Below the pieces are notes generated by a model. That model had not been told where the DNA came from and did not search any database. It saw only the letters and a list, made by a program, of their open reading frames with translations. The translations under genes were made by a program, and so were the position numbers. From assembly GCF_024006985.1 (NCBI RefSeq), contig NZ_JAMXIB010000013.1:26297-90296 (forward strand): 64,000 nt of DNA, read 5' to 3'. Numbering within the stretch: the stretch's first letter is position 1; each line of letters starts with the position of its first letter. Positions 10,046 to 18,587 of the stretch are shown here, piece by piece. The DNA comes from Robiginitalea marina. Lineage in GTDB: Bacteria; Bacteroidota; Bacteroidia; Flavobacteriales; Flavobacteriaceae.

Positions 10046-11041
10046 TTATGAATTATAGGCCCATTTCAAATAGATGGCCCCCCAGGTAAAGCCGCCTCCA
10101 AAGGCCGCAAAAACCAGGTTGTCGCCCTTTTTCAATTGCTTCTCGTAGTCATGAAGCAAAAGCGGGAGCGTAGCGGAGGTGGTATTGCCGTATTTTTCAA
10201 TGTTCATCATTACTTTGGAAGGCTCCAGGCCCATCCTGCTGGCTGTGGCATCAATGATGCGCTTGTTGGCCTGGTGGGGCACCAGCCAGTTGACGTCTTC
10301 ATGGGAGAGTTCGTTCCGCTCCATGATCCGGGCGGCCACATCGGCCATATTGGAAACCGCGAACTTAAACACCGATTTCCCATCCTGGTACACAAAGTGC
10401 TTTTTATCGCGCAAGGTCTCTTCCGATGGGGGCATCAGGGAACCCCCCGCCTCTATTTTGAGGAATTGCCTCCCTGAACCGTCGGAGCGCAGGTACTCGT
10501 CCAGGAGCCCAAGGCCTTCCGTGTTGGGTTCAAAGAGGACCGCCCCGCCCCCATCGCCGAAGATGATGCAGGTGGTACGGTCGGTATAGTCGATGATGGA
10601 AGACATTTTATCGGCCCCGATGAGCAGTACTTTTTTATACTTGCCCGATTCGATGAAACGGGCTGCCGTGGACATGCCGTAAAGGAAATTGGAACAGGCC
10701 GCCTGCAGGTCGTAGGCAAAAGCATTCACGGCCCCGATCTGGGTGGCCACGTAAACTGCGGTCGAAGCGACAGGCATGTCGGGGGTAGCCGTCCCGAGCA
10801 GGACCAGGTCGATCTCCGCGGGGTCAAGGTTCCTTTTGCGGATCAGGTCTTCCGCTGCTTTAATGGCCAGGTATGAGGTGCCTTTATCCGGGTCCTTAAG
10901 AATCCTGCGCTCCTTGATTCCGGTCCGGGCGGTGATCCATTCATCGTTGGTATCCACCATGGTCTCCAGGATGGCGTTGGTAAGCCGATATTCCGGGACA
11001 TAAGCCCCCACTGCGGTAATCGCGGCCGTTATCGTATTCAT
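10046..11041 (-). CDS. fabH: Beta-ketoacyl-ACP synthase III
   Basis: 331 residues. FabH condenses acetyl-CoA with malonyl-ACP to start fatty-acid elongation. The catalytic triad is visible: cysteine in LQAACSNFLYG, histidine in VPHQANKRII and asparagine in KYGNTTSAT. It heads a fabH-accB-accC cluster that couples initiation to malonyl-CoA supply. A terminator after rpmF shows that the cluster has its own promoter. Confidence 0.96.
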   Translation of the reverse strand: MNTITAAITAVGAYVPEYRLTNAILETMVDTNDEWITARTGIKERRILKDPDKGTSYLAIKAAEDLIRKRNLDPAEIDLVLLGTATPDMPVASTAVYVATQIGAVNAFAYDLQAACSNFLYGMSTAARFIESGKYKKVLLIGADKMSSIIDYTDRTTCIIFGDGGGAVLFEPNTEGLGLLDEYLRSDGSGRQFLKIEAGGSLMPPSEETLRDKKHFVYQDGKSVFKFAVSNMADVAARIMERNELSHEDVNWLVPHQANKRIIDATASRMGLEPSKVMMNIEKYGNTTSATLPLLLHDYEKQLKKGDNLVFAAFGGGFTWGAIYLKWAYNS

Positions 11042-11156
11042 TACCCTTCAGGTTTTTGTAAAAGAACCCTGTGAAAAATGCTTCAAAATTCGTGAAAATT
11101 AAGGATTTTCTGCGATAATCCACCCAAAACAGGGATTTTTGAATGAATTGGGCCCA

Positions 11157-11187
11157 TAAAAAAACTCCCACTTGCTCAAGTGGGAGT
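11157..11187 (-). terminator. Intrinsic terminator after rpmF
   Basis: On the minus strand the 11-bp stem ACTCCCACTTG / CAAGTGGGAGT with a 2-nt loop is followed by TTTTTTT. It ends the pdxA-DUF177-rpmF transcript before fabH. Confidence 0.88.
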
Positions 11188-11207
11188 CGCTTTTTATGAC
11201 GCGCTGT

Positions 11208-11405
11208 TTAGGCTGCAGCTTCCTCAGTCTTGTCGACCAGGACCTGTCCGCGGTAATACAGCTTTCCTTCATGCCAGTGCGCCCTGTGGAACAGGTGCAT
11301 CTCACCGGTGGCGGGGTCTTTGGCCAGGGTAGGGGCACTGGCTTTGTAATGCGTGCGCCTTTTATCCCTTCTGGTCTTGGAAGTTTTTCTTTTAGGATGT
11401 GCCAT
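11208..11405 (-). CDS. rpmF: 50S ribosomal protein L32
   Basis: 65 residues, very basic, starting [19 protein letters not shown], the signature L32 N-terminus. It lacks the CxxC zinc pair found in some L32 paralogues, so it is the zinc-free form. It lies 9 bp downstream of the DUF177 gene, an association conserved in many bacteria. Confidence 0.97.
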   Translation of the reverse strand: MAHPKRKTSKTRRDKRRTHYKASAPTLAKDPATGEMHLFHRAHWHEGKLYYRGQVLVDKTEEAAA

Positions 11406-11414
11406 GATGCTCTG

Positions 11415-11960
11415 TTATTTTTTGTCCGTTAATAATTGTTTCAATGCATCCCACCTGGGATCGGTTTGGTCCTGGTTTTCCCTGACCTCCTTTGGCTCCA
11501 GTTCTTTAAGTTTCCTGAGGGCTTCCGAATCGAGCGTTCCGTCAGCCACCCCGGGGTGTACCCGCTTTCCGGGAACCGCCAGTACCAGCATCTCATAAAC
11601 ATACTGGGCGATATTGAACTGGTGTTCCCCATGGGGAAGTACCAGGACTTCATCGTCCTCGTTATTGAATTCCTCCCCGAATTTTATCACAAGGTTCAAC
11701 TCCGCGGCAATGGGCTGGTCATAGGGCTCACTGGTGAGGTCGCAGTCCACGTTTACCCAGCCTTCCGCCGTGATGTGCGCCTCCATCATCGTGCTCATCT
11801 TCTCCAGGACCAGGTCTACCCTGACCTGCGCATCGTTGAATTCCTCGTACTGAAAAGCGTCAAAGAACGACTGGTCAATTTGAAAATCAAAATGATGTTT
11901 CCCCAGTTTCAACCCCGAGAAAGGAATCGTGAATTCCTTATGCCTCATCTCCTTATCCAT
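11415..11960 (-). CDS. DUF177 / YceD-family protein
   Basis: 181 residues, acidic. It has the family feature of two cysteines in the central beta region (CDLTSEPYDQPI and neighbouring residues; the first Cys is clear). YceD proteins are encoded next to rpmF, are implicated in 23S rRNA or ribosome biogenesis, and here precede rpmF by 9 bp. The start is the ATG giving MDKEMRHKEFTIPF. Confidence 0.88.
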   Translation of the reverse strand: MDKEMRHKEFTIPFSGLKLGKHHFDFQIDQSFFDAFQYEEFNDAQVRVDLVLEKMSTMMEAHITAEGWVNVDCDLTSEPYDQPIAAELNLVIKFGEEFNNEDDEVLVLPHGEHQFNIAQYVYEMLVLAVPGKRVHPGVADGTLDSEALRKLKELEPKEVRENQDQTDPRWDALKQLLTDKK

Positions 11961-12026
11961 ACATTTAGGGCGTGCAAAGATATCCTTTTTTTACTAAACG
12001 CCAAGCGTTTCAACGCCTTTTTGCGG

Positions 12027-13094
12027 CTAGTCCATGCCTTTTGGACTCCGCTTTAATTTGTGCTTTTTCAGGGGGTTCCGCGTCAGTTCCTCATATTCGG
12101 ACCGGTTCCTGAAGATCCGGATCCCCATAAATACCGCCTCTTTGAACGACTCCGGGTCCGCAACGCCCTTGCCTGCAATGTCAAAGGCCGTCCCGTGGTC
12201 GGGAGAGGTGCGCACCCTGGAGAGGCCTGCCGTAAAGTTCACGCCCTTCCCAAAAGACAGGGTCTTGAAGGGGATCAACCCCTGGTCGTGATAACTGGCC
12301 AGTACCCCGTCGAAATTCCGGGAATTCGCAGAGGCGAAAAAAGTATCGGCCGCATAGGGCCCGAACACCAGGTGCCCGTTATCGGCCAGTTTCCGCAGGG
12401 CGGGTTTCAGCACCTCATCGTCTTCCTTCCCGATAACCCCGTCATCCCCGCTGTGGGGGTTGATCCCCAAAACGGCTATTTTGGGCCGTTGCACCCCAAA
12501 ATCGCGGATGAGCGACTGCTCCATGGCCAGAACCTTTTCCCTGATGCGCTTTTCGGTAATCAGGGAGGGGGCGTCCTTAACCGGCACGTGGTCGGTCAAC
12601 AGGCCTACCTTCAGGGTATCGGTGACCATGAACATAAGGCTGTCGCCCCCCAGCTCCCGCGCCAGGTAATCGGTATGGCCGGGGAATTTGAATTCCCCGC
12701 TTTGCACGGTTTTCTTGTTGATGGGGGCCGTGACCAGCACGTCCACCAACCCCGCTTTCAGGGCCTCCACGGCTGCCCTGAGCGACTTGATGGCGTATTC
12801 CCCACCGGTTTGGGTGGCCTGGCCAAAGGCGATTTCCGGGGAATCTTTCCAGACGTTCACCACGTTGATCTTTCCGTCGATGGCTTCGGAGGCCTCCGGG
12901 ATGCCATGGAAATTCATGCTGAACCCGAAGTGGTTCTTGTAAAAGGAAATAGTCTTGTTCGAGGCAAAGATAACCGGGGTGCAGAATTCCAGCATCCGGG
13001 GGTCTTCAAAAGCCTTCAGGACCACTTCCGCCCCAATGCCGTTGAGGTCGCCAATTGAAATTCCCACCTTGATAATCTCCTCCGATTCCTGCAT
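12027..13094 (-). CDS. pdxA: 4-hydroxythreonine-4-phosphate dehydrogenase
   Basis: 355 residues from MQESEEIIKVGISIGDLNG; the frame extends upstream but the start next to the conserved GISIGDLNGIGAEV is correct for the family. PdxA oxidises 4-phosphohydroxy-L-threonine in pyridoxal-5'-phosphate synthesis. Metal-binding histidines are in FPGHTDYLARE, NPHSGDDG and SYHDQGLIPFK. It is divergent from ribE with a 57-bp gap and followed by DUF177-rpmF. Confidence 0.96.
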   Translation of the reverse strand: MQESEEIIKVGISIGDLNGIGAEVVLKAFEDPRMLEFCTPVIFASNKTISFYKNHFGFSMNFHGIPEASEAIDGKINVVNVWKDSPEIAFGQATQTGGEYAIKSLRAAVEALKAGLVDVLVTAPINKKTVQSGEFKFPGHTDYLARELGGDSLMFMVTDTLKVGLLTDHVPVKDAPSLITEKRIREKVLAMEQSLIRDFGVQRPKIAVLGINPHSGDDGVIGKEDDEVLKPALRKLADNGHLVFGPYAADTFFASANSRNFDGVLASYHDQGLIPFKTLSFGKGVNFTAGLSRVRTSPDHGTAFDIAGKGVADPESFKEAVFMGIRIFRNRSEYEELTRNPLKKHKLKRSPKGMD

Positions 13095-13151
13095 GAAGTC
13101 GTACCTTTGTAGCTGAACAAGCAGTCCAAAATTACTCAATTTCCCGTTACT

Positions 13152-13745
13152 ATGTTTACCGGAATCATCGAAACCCTTGCAGAGGTGGCCCGCCTGGAAA
13201 CCGAGGGGGGCAACCTCCACCTAACCCTGAGGTCGCCCCTGGCCCGGGAGTTGAAAATTGACCAGAGCCTGGCCCATAACGGGGTCTGCCTGACCGTGGT
13301 CGACATCGCGGAAGACACCTATACGGTAACCGCTATTGCAGAAACCCTTAGCCGTACCAACCTGGGGGACCTCGGGCCGGGGAGCCTGGTAAACCTGGAA
13401 CGGGCCATGGTTTTGGGGGCCCGCCTCGACGGCCACCTGGTACAGGGGCATGTCGACCAGGTGGCGCACTGCACCCGGGTGGAAGCCCACGACGGGAGCT
13501 GGGTATTCCATTTCGCCTATACGGCGGGGCCGGGCCAGGTTACCATTGAGAAAGGTTCCATTACCGTAGACGGGGTGAGCCTTACGGTAGTGGATTCAGG
13601 GCCGGGCACCTTCAGCGTGGCCATCATCCCCTATACCTACGAGCACACCCGGTTTTCCCAGTACCGCGAAGGAAGCCGGGTGAACCTGGAATTCGACGTG
13701 ATCGGGAAGTACGTTGCCCGCCTGCTGGAGGGGTATACGCGCTAA
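13152..13745 (+). CDS. ribE: Riboflavin synthase alpha subunit
   Basis: 197 residues with two lumazine-binding repeats. Each begins with a variant of the family motif: MFTGIIETLAEV at the N-terminus, and HLVQGHVDQVAHCT at the start of repeat 2. It dismutates two 6,7-dimethyl-8-ribityllumazine molecules to riboflavin. A TACCTTTG box (13102-13109) lies upstream; no FMN riboswitch is visible in the short 5' region. The stop codon overlaps that of the convergent DUF5009 gene. Confidence 0.96.
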   Translation: MFTGIIETLAEVARLETEGGNLHLTLRSPLARELKIDQSLAHNGVCLTVVDIAEDTYTVTAIAETLSRTNLGDLGPGSLVNLERAMVLGARLDGHLVQGHVDQVAHCTRVEAHDGSWVFHFAYTAGPGQVTIEKGSITVDGVSLTVVDSGPGTFSVAIIPYTYEHTRFSQYREGSRVNLEFDVIGKYVARLLEGYTR

Positions 13746-14830
13746 ACCTTGATGAAGATCTTCCTGCGGTACATCCACCACCCCAGCCAGAGGTAGAAGG
13801 CCACCACGGCCAGGCCGTAGAGGAGGGAGGAGAATTCCAGCGGCAGCCCCTCATGCACAAACAGGGTCTGGAAGAGCCAGCCGTGGACCGATTGCCCTTC
13901 CCCTACCGAAATCATGTAGAACAGCTTGCTGATAAAACTCGAGAGGAAGTACACCGTAATGGCATTGGCCCCAGCGTAGCTGAAGAGGCTCCCGAACCGC
14001 ATGCCGCGCACATCGGTCAGGTAGTAGATCAGCCCCAGCAACACATTCGCCCACCCTGCAGTCACCAGCACAAAGCTGCTGGTCCAAAGCGCCTTGTTGA
14101 TGGGGAAAACCAGGTCCCAGAGGTGCCCAAGCACCACCAGGACAAACCCGGTGAAGAGCATCCTGCGCAATTTGTCCTTCCGTTCGCTGAGCAGGAGCAG
14201 GCCCGTGAAAATCCCGAAAATGGCGGTCACTATGGACGGCAGGGTACTGAGCAACCCCTCGGGGTCGTAATCAGGCTTATACATATGGGTGCCAAATACG
14301 TGCAGGTCCACATAGTTGGCCCAGTTGTTCGGGGCCCGGTCAAACGTGGGCACCTGCCCCTCGAGGGGGATAAAGCCCATCCAGACCCAGTATCCGAGTA
14401 AAATAAACGCTGCCAGTCCCAGGAGGGCCTTCCAGTTCAGGTGAAGGTAGAGGAGGGAAGCAGCCAGGAAGACCACCCCAATCCGCTGGAGCACTCCGGG
14501 AAACCGGATTTGTTCGAATGGTTCGATAAAGGGGAACGAAAGGGTAAAGGCCCCCAGGAAAAGCCCCAGCCCGATAAGTTTCAGGCTGCGTATCCCAATT
14601 TTTTTGTAGACCGCAGGGCCGGGGGTCTTATTCCGGTAGGCAAAAACAATGGAGGTCCCCACAATAAACAAAAAGAACGGGAAGACCAGGTCGGTGGGGG
14701 TATACCCGTGCCACTCGGCGTGCAGCAGGGGCGGATAGACCGAAGACCAGGTCCCCGGTGTGTTCACCAAAATCATCAGGGCAATGGTAAGGCCCCTGAA
14801 AATGTCGACGGAAGCAATGCGTTGTTTCAT
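13742..14830 (-). CDS. DUF5009 / heparan-alpha-glucosaminide N-acetyltransferase-like membrane acyltransferase
   Basis: 362 residues with about ten membrane segments. SVDIFRGLTIALMILVNTPG at the N-terminus and the following TDLVFPFFLFIVGTSI are diagnostic of the NagX/HGSNAT family, which transfers acetyl groups from cytoplasmic acetyl-CoA to a sugar or amine across the membrane. The bacterial substrate is not known. The symporter gene ends 84 bp upstream on the same strand, so the two may be co-transcribed. Confidence 0.88.
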   Translation of the reverse strand: MKQRIASVDIFRGLTIALMILVNTPGTWSSVYPPLLHAEWHGYTPTDLVFPFFLFIVGTSIVFAYRNKTPGPAVYKKIGIRSLKLIGLGLFLGAFTLSFPFIEPFEQIRFPGVLQRIGVVFLAASLLYLHLNWKALLGLAAFILLGYWVWMGFIPLEGQVPTFDRAPNNWANYVDLHVFGTHMYKPDYDPEGLLSTLPSIVTAIFGIFTGLLLLSERKDKLRRMLFTGFVLVVLGHLWDLVFPINKALWTSSFVLVTAGWANVLLGLIYYLTDVRGMRFGSLFSYAGANAITVYFLSSFISKLFYMISVGEGQSVHGWLFQTLFVHEGLPLEFSSLLYGLAVVAFYLWLGWWMYRRKIFIKV

Positions 14831-14914
14831 CGGTTTACAGCTATTTATTGAATTGGTCAGGTTCTATTCGCTTGAAAATTTCCCGGTGCGTATCGGGAAT
14901 TGTCATGGTCCGTG

Positions 14915-16729
14915 TCACAGGATTTCCCCTTTAATCTGGCTCCAGATTCTCCTTAACAGCCAGGCCGCCACCCCTACCCCCAGGGTCAGGCCAAGGGCCA
15001 GGCCATAGTTGCCATAAATCCAGTTGCCGGTGGCAAACATGCAGCCGTACACCAAAAGGCAGCCCAGCACCATGGCCAGGATGCCCGAAGGCACAGTCCA
15101 CTTCCCGGCCCGGTCCACAGGTTCGCCGGCCTCCCGCGCCAGGCCCACTACCTTGCGCCAGCCAGGCCCACCAGGCTGGATCTTCCGGTAAAACCGGCTG
15201 AGGGTTTCCTGGGTCTCTGCCGGGGTGGCAAACGTAACCCCAACCCAGACCAGGGTGGTAATCCCCACCACCAGGGGAAACTTACTCCAGGCGGGCAAAA
15301 GCCCTTCCACAGCGCCGCCCCCGAAGAGGGTGGCCCCCAGGTCCGTAAACCCAAAGAGCAGGGAAATGATGCCCGAAGCAAACATGGCGGAAATTTCGCT
15401 CCATGCGTTGATCCGCCACCAGAACCAGCGTAGGATAAAGATCAGCCCCGTCCCGGCGCCGAACATCAGGATGATGTCAAAAAGCTGCAGGGCATTGGTC
15501 AGGAACAGGGCCAGGATGGCGCTCAGGACCATCAACACCACCGTGGTGATGCGCCCGACGTTCACCAGTTCCCTTTCGGAAGCCCCGGGCCGTACCTGTT
15601 GCCTGTAAAAATCGTTGACCACATAGGACGACCCCCAATTCAGGTGCGTGGAAATGGTCGACATATAGGCCGCCCCCAGGGAGGCCAGCACAATGCCCAA
15701 CAGCCCGGGGGGCAGTTTGGTGAGCATGGCGGAATAGGCAAGGTCCTGGCCAAGCTTGCCCTCCTCCACGTTCGGGAAGGCCTCCTGGATGCTGGCCACA
15801 TCGGGGAAAACCACAAGGGAAGCCAGGGCGACCAAAATCCACGGCCAGGGCCGGAGGGCATAATGCATGATGTTGAAAAAGAAGGTAGCCCCAATGGCGT
15901 GGTTTTCATCGCGGGCGGCGAGCATCCGCTGGGCGATATACCCACCCCCTCCCGGTTCGGCCCCCGGGTACCAGGCGCTCCACCACTGAACCGCCAGGGG
16001 GATCACCAAAATCCCCATCAGGGCTTCGGTGTCTGAAAAGTCGGGAAGGATGGAAAGTTTCCCCGCTACATTCTCATGAGCCAGCAACTGCGCCACCCCC
16101 CCTACCTCGGGCAGGTTCACCAGGTAAATGGCCGCGCCGACCGCGCCGGCAATGGCCACGAAGAAGAGCAGGAAATCGGTGTAAACCACGCCCCGAAACC
16201 CCCCTACGGCACTGAAGATGACCGTAACCACCCCCCCGAGCAGGACGGTCTCCACCGGTGTGAGCCCGAGCATCACCTGCCCGATCTTGATTGCAGCCAG
16301 GGTCACGGCAGACATGGCCATGATGTTGAAGACCACCCCCAGGTAAAGGGCCCTGAACCCGCGGAGGAAATGCGCCGGCCTGCCCCCGTAGCGGAGGTCG
16401 TAGAACTCCATGTCGGTGGCCACCCCGGACCGCCTCCATAGCTTTGCGTATACAAACACGGTGAGCAACCCTGTCAGCAAAAAGGCCCACCAGACCCAGT
16501 TGCCCGAAACCCCGTTGGTCCGCACAATATCGGTCACCAGGTTGGGGGTATCGGTGGAAAATGTGGTCGCTACCATGGAAAACCCCAGCAGCCACCAGGG
16601 CATGCTTCGGCCGGAAAGGAAGTATTCTGTGGTGTTTTTACCCGATTTGCGGGAAACCGAAATCCCGATGATCAATACCAGGGTGAAAAACCCGATGATC
16701 AGGGCGTAATCCAGGGGGGTCAGTTGCAT
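14915..16729 (-). CDS. Sodium:solute symporter (SSS family)
   Basis: 604 residues with about 13-15 hydrophobic helices. The start LDYALIIGFFTLVLIIGISVS, SGRSMPWWLLGFSMVATTFS (family unwound TM1 and sodium-site region) and GGGYIAQRMLAARDE support an SSS symporter of the sugar, inositol or sialic-acid type. The substrate is unresolved. Its partner gene encodes a predicted sugar acetyltransferase, so an amino-sugar or glycan link is possible (inference only). Confidence 0.9.
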   Translation of the reverse strand: MQLTPLDYALIIGFFTLVLIIGISVSRKSGKNTTEYFLSGRSMPWWLLGFSMVATTFSTDTPNLVTDIVRTNGVSGNWVWWAFLLTGLLTVFVYAKLWRRSGVATDMEFYDLRYGGRPAHFLRGFRALYLGVVFNIMAMSAVTLAAIKIGQVMLGLTPVETVLLGGVVTVIFSAVGGFRGVVYTDFLLFFVAIAGAVGAAIYLVNLPEVGGVAQLLAHENVAGKLSILPDFSDTEALMGILVIPLAVQWWSAWYPGAEPGGGGYIAQRMLAARDENHAIGATFFFNIMHYALRPWPWILVALASLVVFPDVASIQEAFPNVEEGKLGQDLAYSAMLTKLPPGLLGIVLASLGAAYMSTISTHLNWGSSYVVNDFYRQQVRPGASERELVNVGRITTVVLMVLSAILALFLTNALQLFDIILMFGAGTGLIFILRWFWWRINAWSEISAMFASGIISLLFGFTDLGATLFGGGAVEGLLPAWSKFPLVVGITTLVWVGVTFATPAETQETLSRFYRKIQPGGPGWRKVVGLAREAGEPVDRAGKWTVPSGILAMVLGCLLVYGCMFATGNWIYGNYGLALGLTLGVGVAAWLLRRIWSQIKGEIL

Positions 16730-16797
16730 GGTCAGGGCTTGGTTAGCGTCTAAAGATATTGTTTTTTTAAAATACCTTTATCCTTTCGCTTCAACCC

Positions 16798-17565
16798 ATG
16801 ATTGCGCACCCTCCCCTGGAAGAAACGGGCCTTTTAGCCCTTGTCCTCGCCCTGCTGTCGAGTTTTGCGCTGGGTATCTCCAAATCGGGCCTGAAAGGCA
16901 TTGGGGTGCTGATCGTAACCCTCATGGCCCTGGCCTACGGGGCCCGTACCTCCACAGGGCTGCTGGTGCCCCTTTTGATCTGCGGCGACATTTTTGCCGT
17001 GCTGCATTACCACCGGCACACCCGCTGGGAATACGTGTGGCGGTTGCTGCCCTGGATCCTGGCCGGGCTCCTGTTCGGGGCCTGGATCGGGAAAGACCTC
17101 CCGGAGGCAACCTTCAAATGGGCCATGGGCGGTATCATCCTGGTGAGCGTGGGGGTAATGGCCTGGTGGGACCTCCGCAAATCAAAACACATCCCGAACC
17201 ATTGGGGGTTTGCCGGGGTCATGGGGATTTTGGCCGGGATCACCAGTATGGTGGGGAACCTGGCCGGGGCGTTTTCAAACCTGTACTTCCTGGCCATGCG
17301 GCTGCCCAAAAACGAATTCATAGGCACGGTCGCCTGGCTGTTCCTGTTGATCAACCTGGTAAAACTGCCCCTCCACATCTTTGCGTGGGGCACCATTACC
17401 CCGGCCGTCCTGCAGGCCAACCTGAGGCTCTTCCCTGCCCTGGTGCTCGGGTTGCTGGTGGGAATCAGGCTGGTAAGGAGCATCCGGGACCCCCTGTTCC
17501 GCAAGCTGATCCTGGTGCTGACGGCCCTGGGGGCTGCCCTGTTGCTCCTCCGCCCGGCAGGTTAG
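16798..17565 (+). CDS. TauE/SafE-family sulfite/organosulfonate exporter
   Basis: 255 residues with about eight helices arranged as two similar halves, typical of TauE/SafE. ALGISKSGLKGIGVLIV and GITSMVGNLAGAFSNLYFLAM are the conserved glycine-rich repeats. Family members move sulfite, thiosulfate or sulfonates across the inner membrane. The position beside YeeE genes, sqr and sulfite dehydrogenase fits sulfite or thiosulfate traffic. No copy of the island's operator lies upstream. Its stop interlocks with that of the convergent YeeE-type gene. Confidence 0.9.
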   Translation: MIAHPPLEETGLLALVLALLSSFALGISKSGLKGIGVLIVTLMALAYGARTSTGLLVPLLICGDIFAVLHYHRHTRWEYVWRLLPWILAGLLFGAWIGKDLPEATFKWAMGGIILVSVGVMAWWDLRKSKHIPNHWGFAGVMGILAGITSMVGNLAGAFSNLYFLAMRLPKNEFIGTVAWLFLLINLVKLPLHIFAWGTITPAVLQANLRLFPALVLGLLVGIRLVRSIRDPLFRKLILVLTALGAALLLLRPAG

Positions 17566-17975
17566 TGCGGCAACTTTTCTTTTACTAACCCATAGGCCCA
17601 GGTGCCGAGTACGGCCCCTGCAATCACGATGAGGATCGGGAGGTACCCGGCCCCAACAAGGGTAAACATAGGGCCCGGGCAGGCCCCGGCAAGGGCCCAG
17701 CCCAGCCCGAAGATAAAGCCCCCGATAAGGTAGCGGGGAACGCTTTTTTCCTTGGGCTCAAACTGGATGGGGTCCCCGTAAAAGGACTTTACCTTAAACC
17801 GTTTGATCGCCTGTACGATGATCACCCCCAGCACCACAGCGGTGCCGATGATCCCGTACATATGGAAGGCGTCAAACTTGAACATTTCGTAAATCCGGAA
17901 CCAGCTGGCGGCCTCCGATTTGAACATGGTGATCCCGAACAGGATCCCGATCAATAGATAACTCAGGCTTCGCAT
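17562..17975 (-). CDS. YeeE/YedE-type (DUF6691) sulfur transport protein, second half
   Basis: 137 residues, four hydrophobic segments. LSYLLIGILFGITMFKSEAA and GFIFGLGWALAGACPGPMF, with its conserved cysteine, match the half-size YeeE/YedE family; full-size relatives (TsuA) import thiosulfate. It lies 3 bp after the 185-residue partner, and the two halves probably form one channel. They follow sqr on the same strand, so they are likely induced with it from the sqr operator. Confidence 0.88.
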   Translation of the reverse strand: MRSLSYLLIGILFGITMFKSEAASWFRIYEMFKFDAFHMYGIIGTAVVLGVIIVQAIKRFKVKSFYGDPIQFEPKEKSVPRYLIGGFIFGLGWALAGACPGPMFTLVGAGYLPILIVIAGAVLGTWAYGLVKEKLPH

Positions 17976-17978
17976 CGC

Positions 17979-18536
17979 TTAAAAGATTAAGGGGAACAGA
18001 AAATAGATCATCACCATGCCGCCGGCAAAAAACCCGATGACGGCCAACAGGGACGGCCACTGCAGGTTACTCAGGCCCGAAATCGCATGCCCTGAGGTAC
18101 ATCCCCCGGCATACCGGGCCCCAAAGCCCACCAGGAATCCGCCCAGCGCCAGCAGGCCGAGGGTGGCCGGCTCGCTGAACACCCCCGAAGAGAAGAGTTC
18201 TGTGGGGAGGTAGGCTTTCCCGGCGCTCTCAAAACCCAAAGTGTTGAGTTCCGCCACGGTTACGGGGTTAATGGCCACCGCCGGGTCGGCGGTCAGGTAG
18301 TGGGCGGCGATAAACCCGCCGATGATAGCCCCGACCACCACGATCAGGTTCCATTGTTGTTCCTTCCAGTCAAACCGGAAAAACTCCGAAGTCTTGCCGG
18401 CCCCGCACATAGTGCAGAAGGTCCTTAGGTTAGACGACATCCCGAAATTCCTGCCGACCAGTAAAAGCAACAGCATCACCAACGCTATTGCAGCCCCGGA
18501 AACATACCAGGGCCAGGGTTGCATAATCCAATCCAT
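17979..18536 (-). CDS. YeeE/YedE family sulfur transport protein, first half
   Basis: 185 residues, about five membrane segments. GFGARYAGGCTSGHAISGLS carries the conserved cysteine expected to handle a sulfur anion or persulfide, and NLRTFCTMCGAG near residue 40 adds two more. It is the partner of the 137-residue half downstream, and sqr ends 51 bp upstream. Predicted operon: sqr - YeeE half - DUF6691 half. Confidence 0.88.
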   Translation of the reverse strand: MDWIMQPWPWYVSGAAIALVMLLLLLVGRNFGMSSNLRTFCTMCGAGKTSEFFRFDWKEQQWNLIVVVGAIIGGFIAAHYLTADPAVAINPVTVAELNTLGFESAGKAYLPTELFSSGVFSEPATLGLLALGGFLVGFGARYAGGCTSGHAISGLSNLQWPSLLAVIGFFAGGMVMIYFLFPLIF

Positions 18537-18587
18537 AAATTAGGGTTTATAAGGGGTATTTGTATTTGTTCTCAAAAACGGGTCGGG

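Noticed and set aside
13095..13151. Possible FMN riboswitch before ribE
   Set aside because: Only 57 bp separate the divergent pdxA and ribE starts and no RFN-element sequence is seen.
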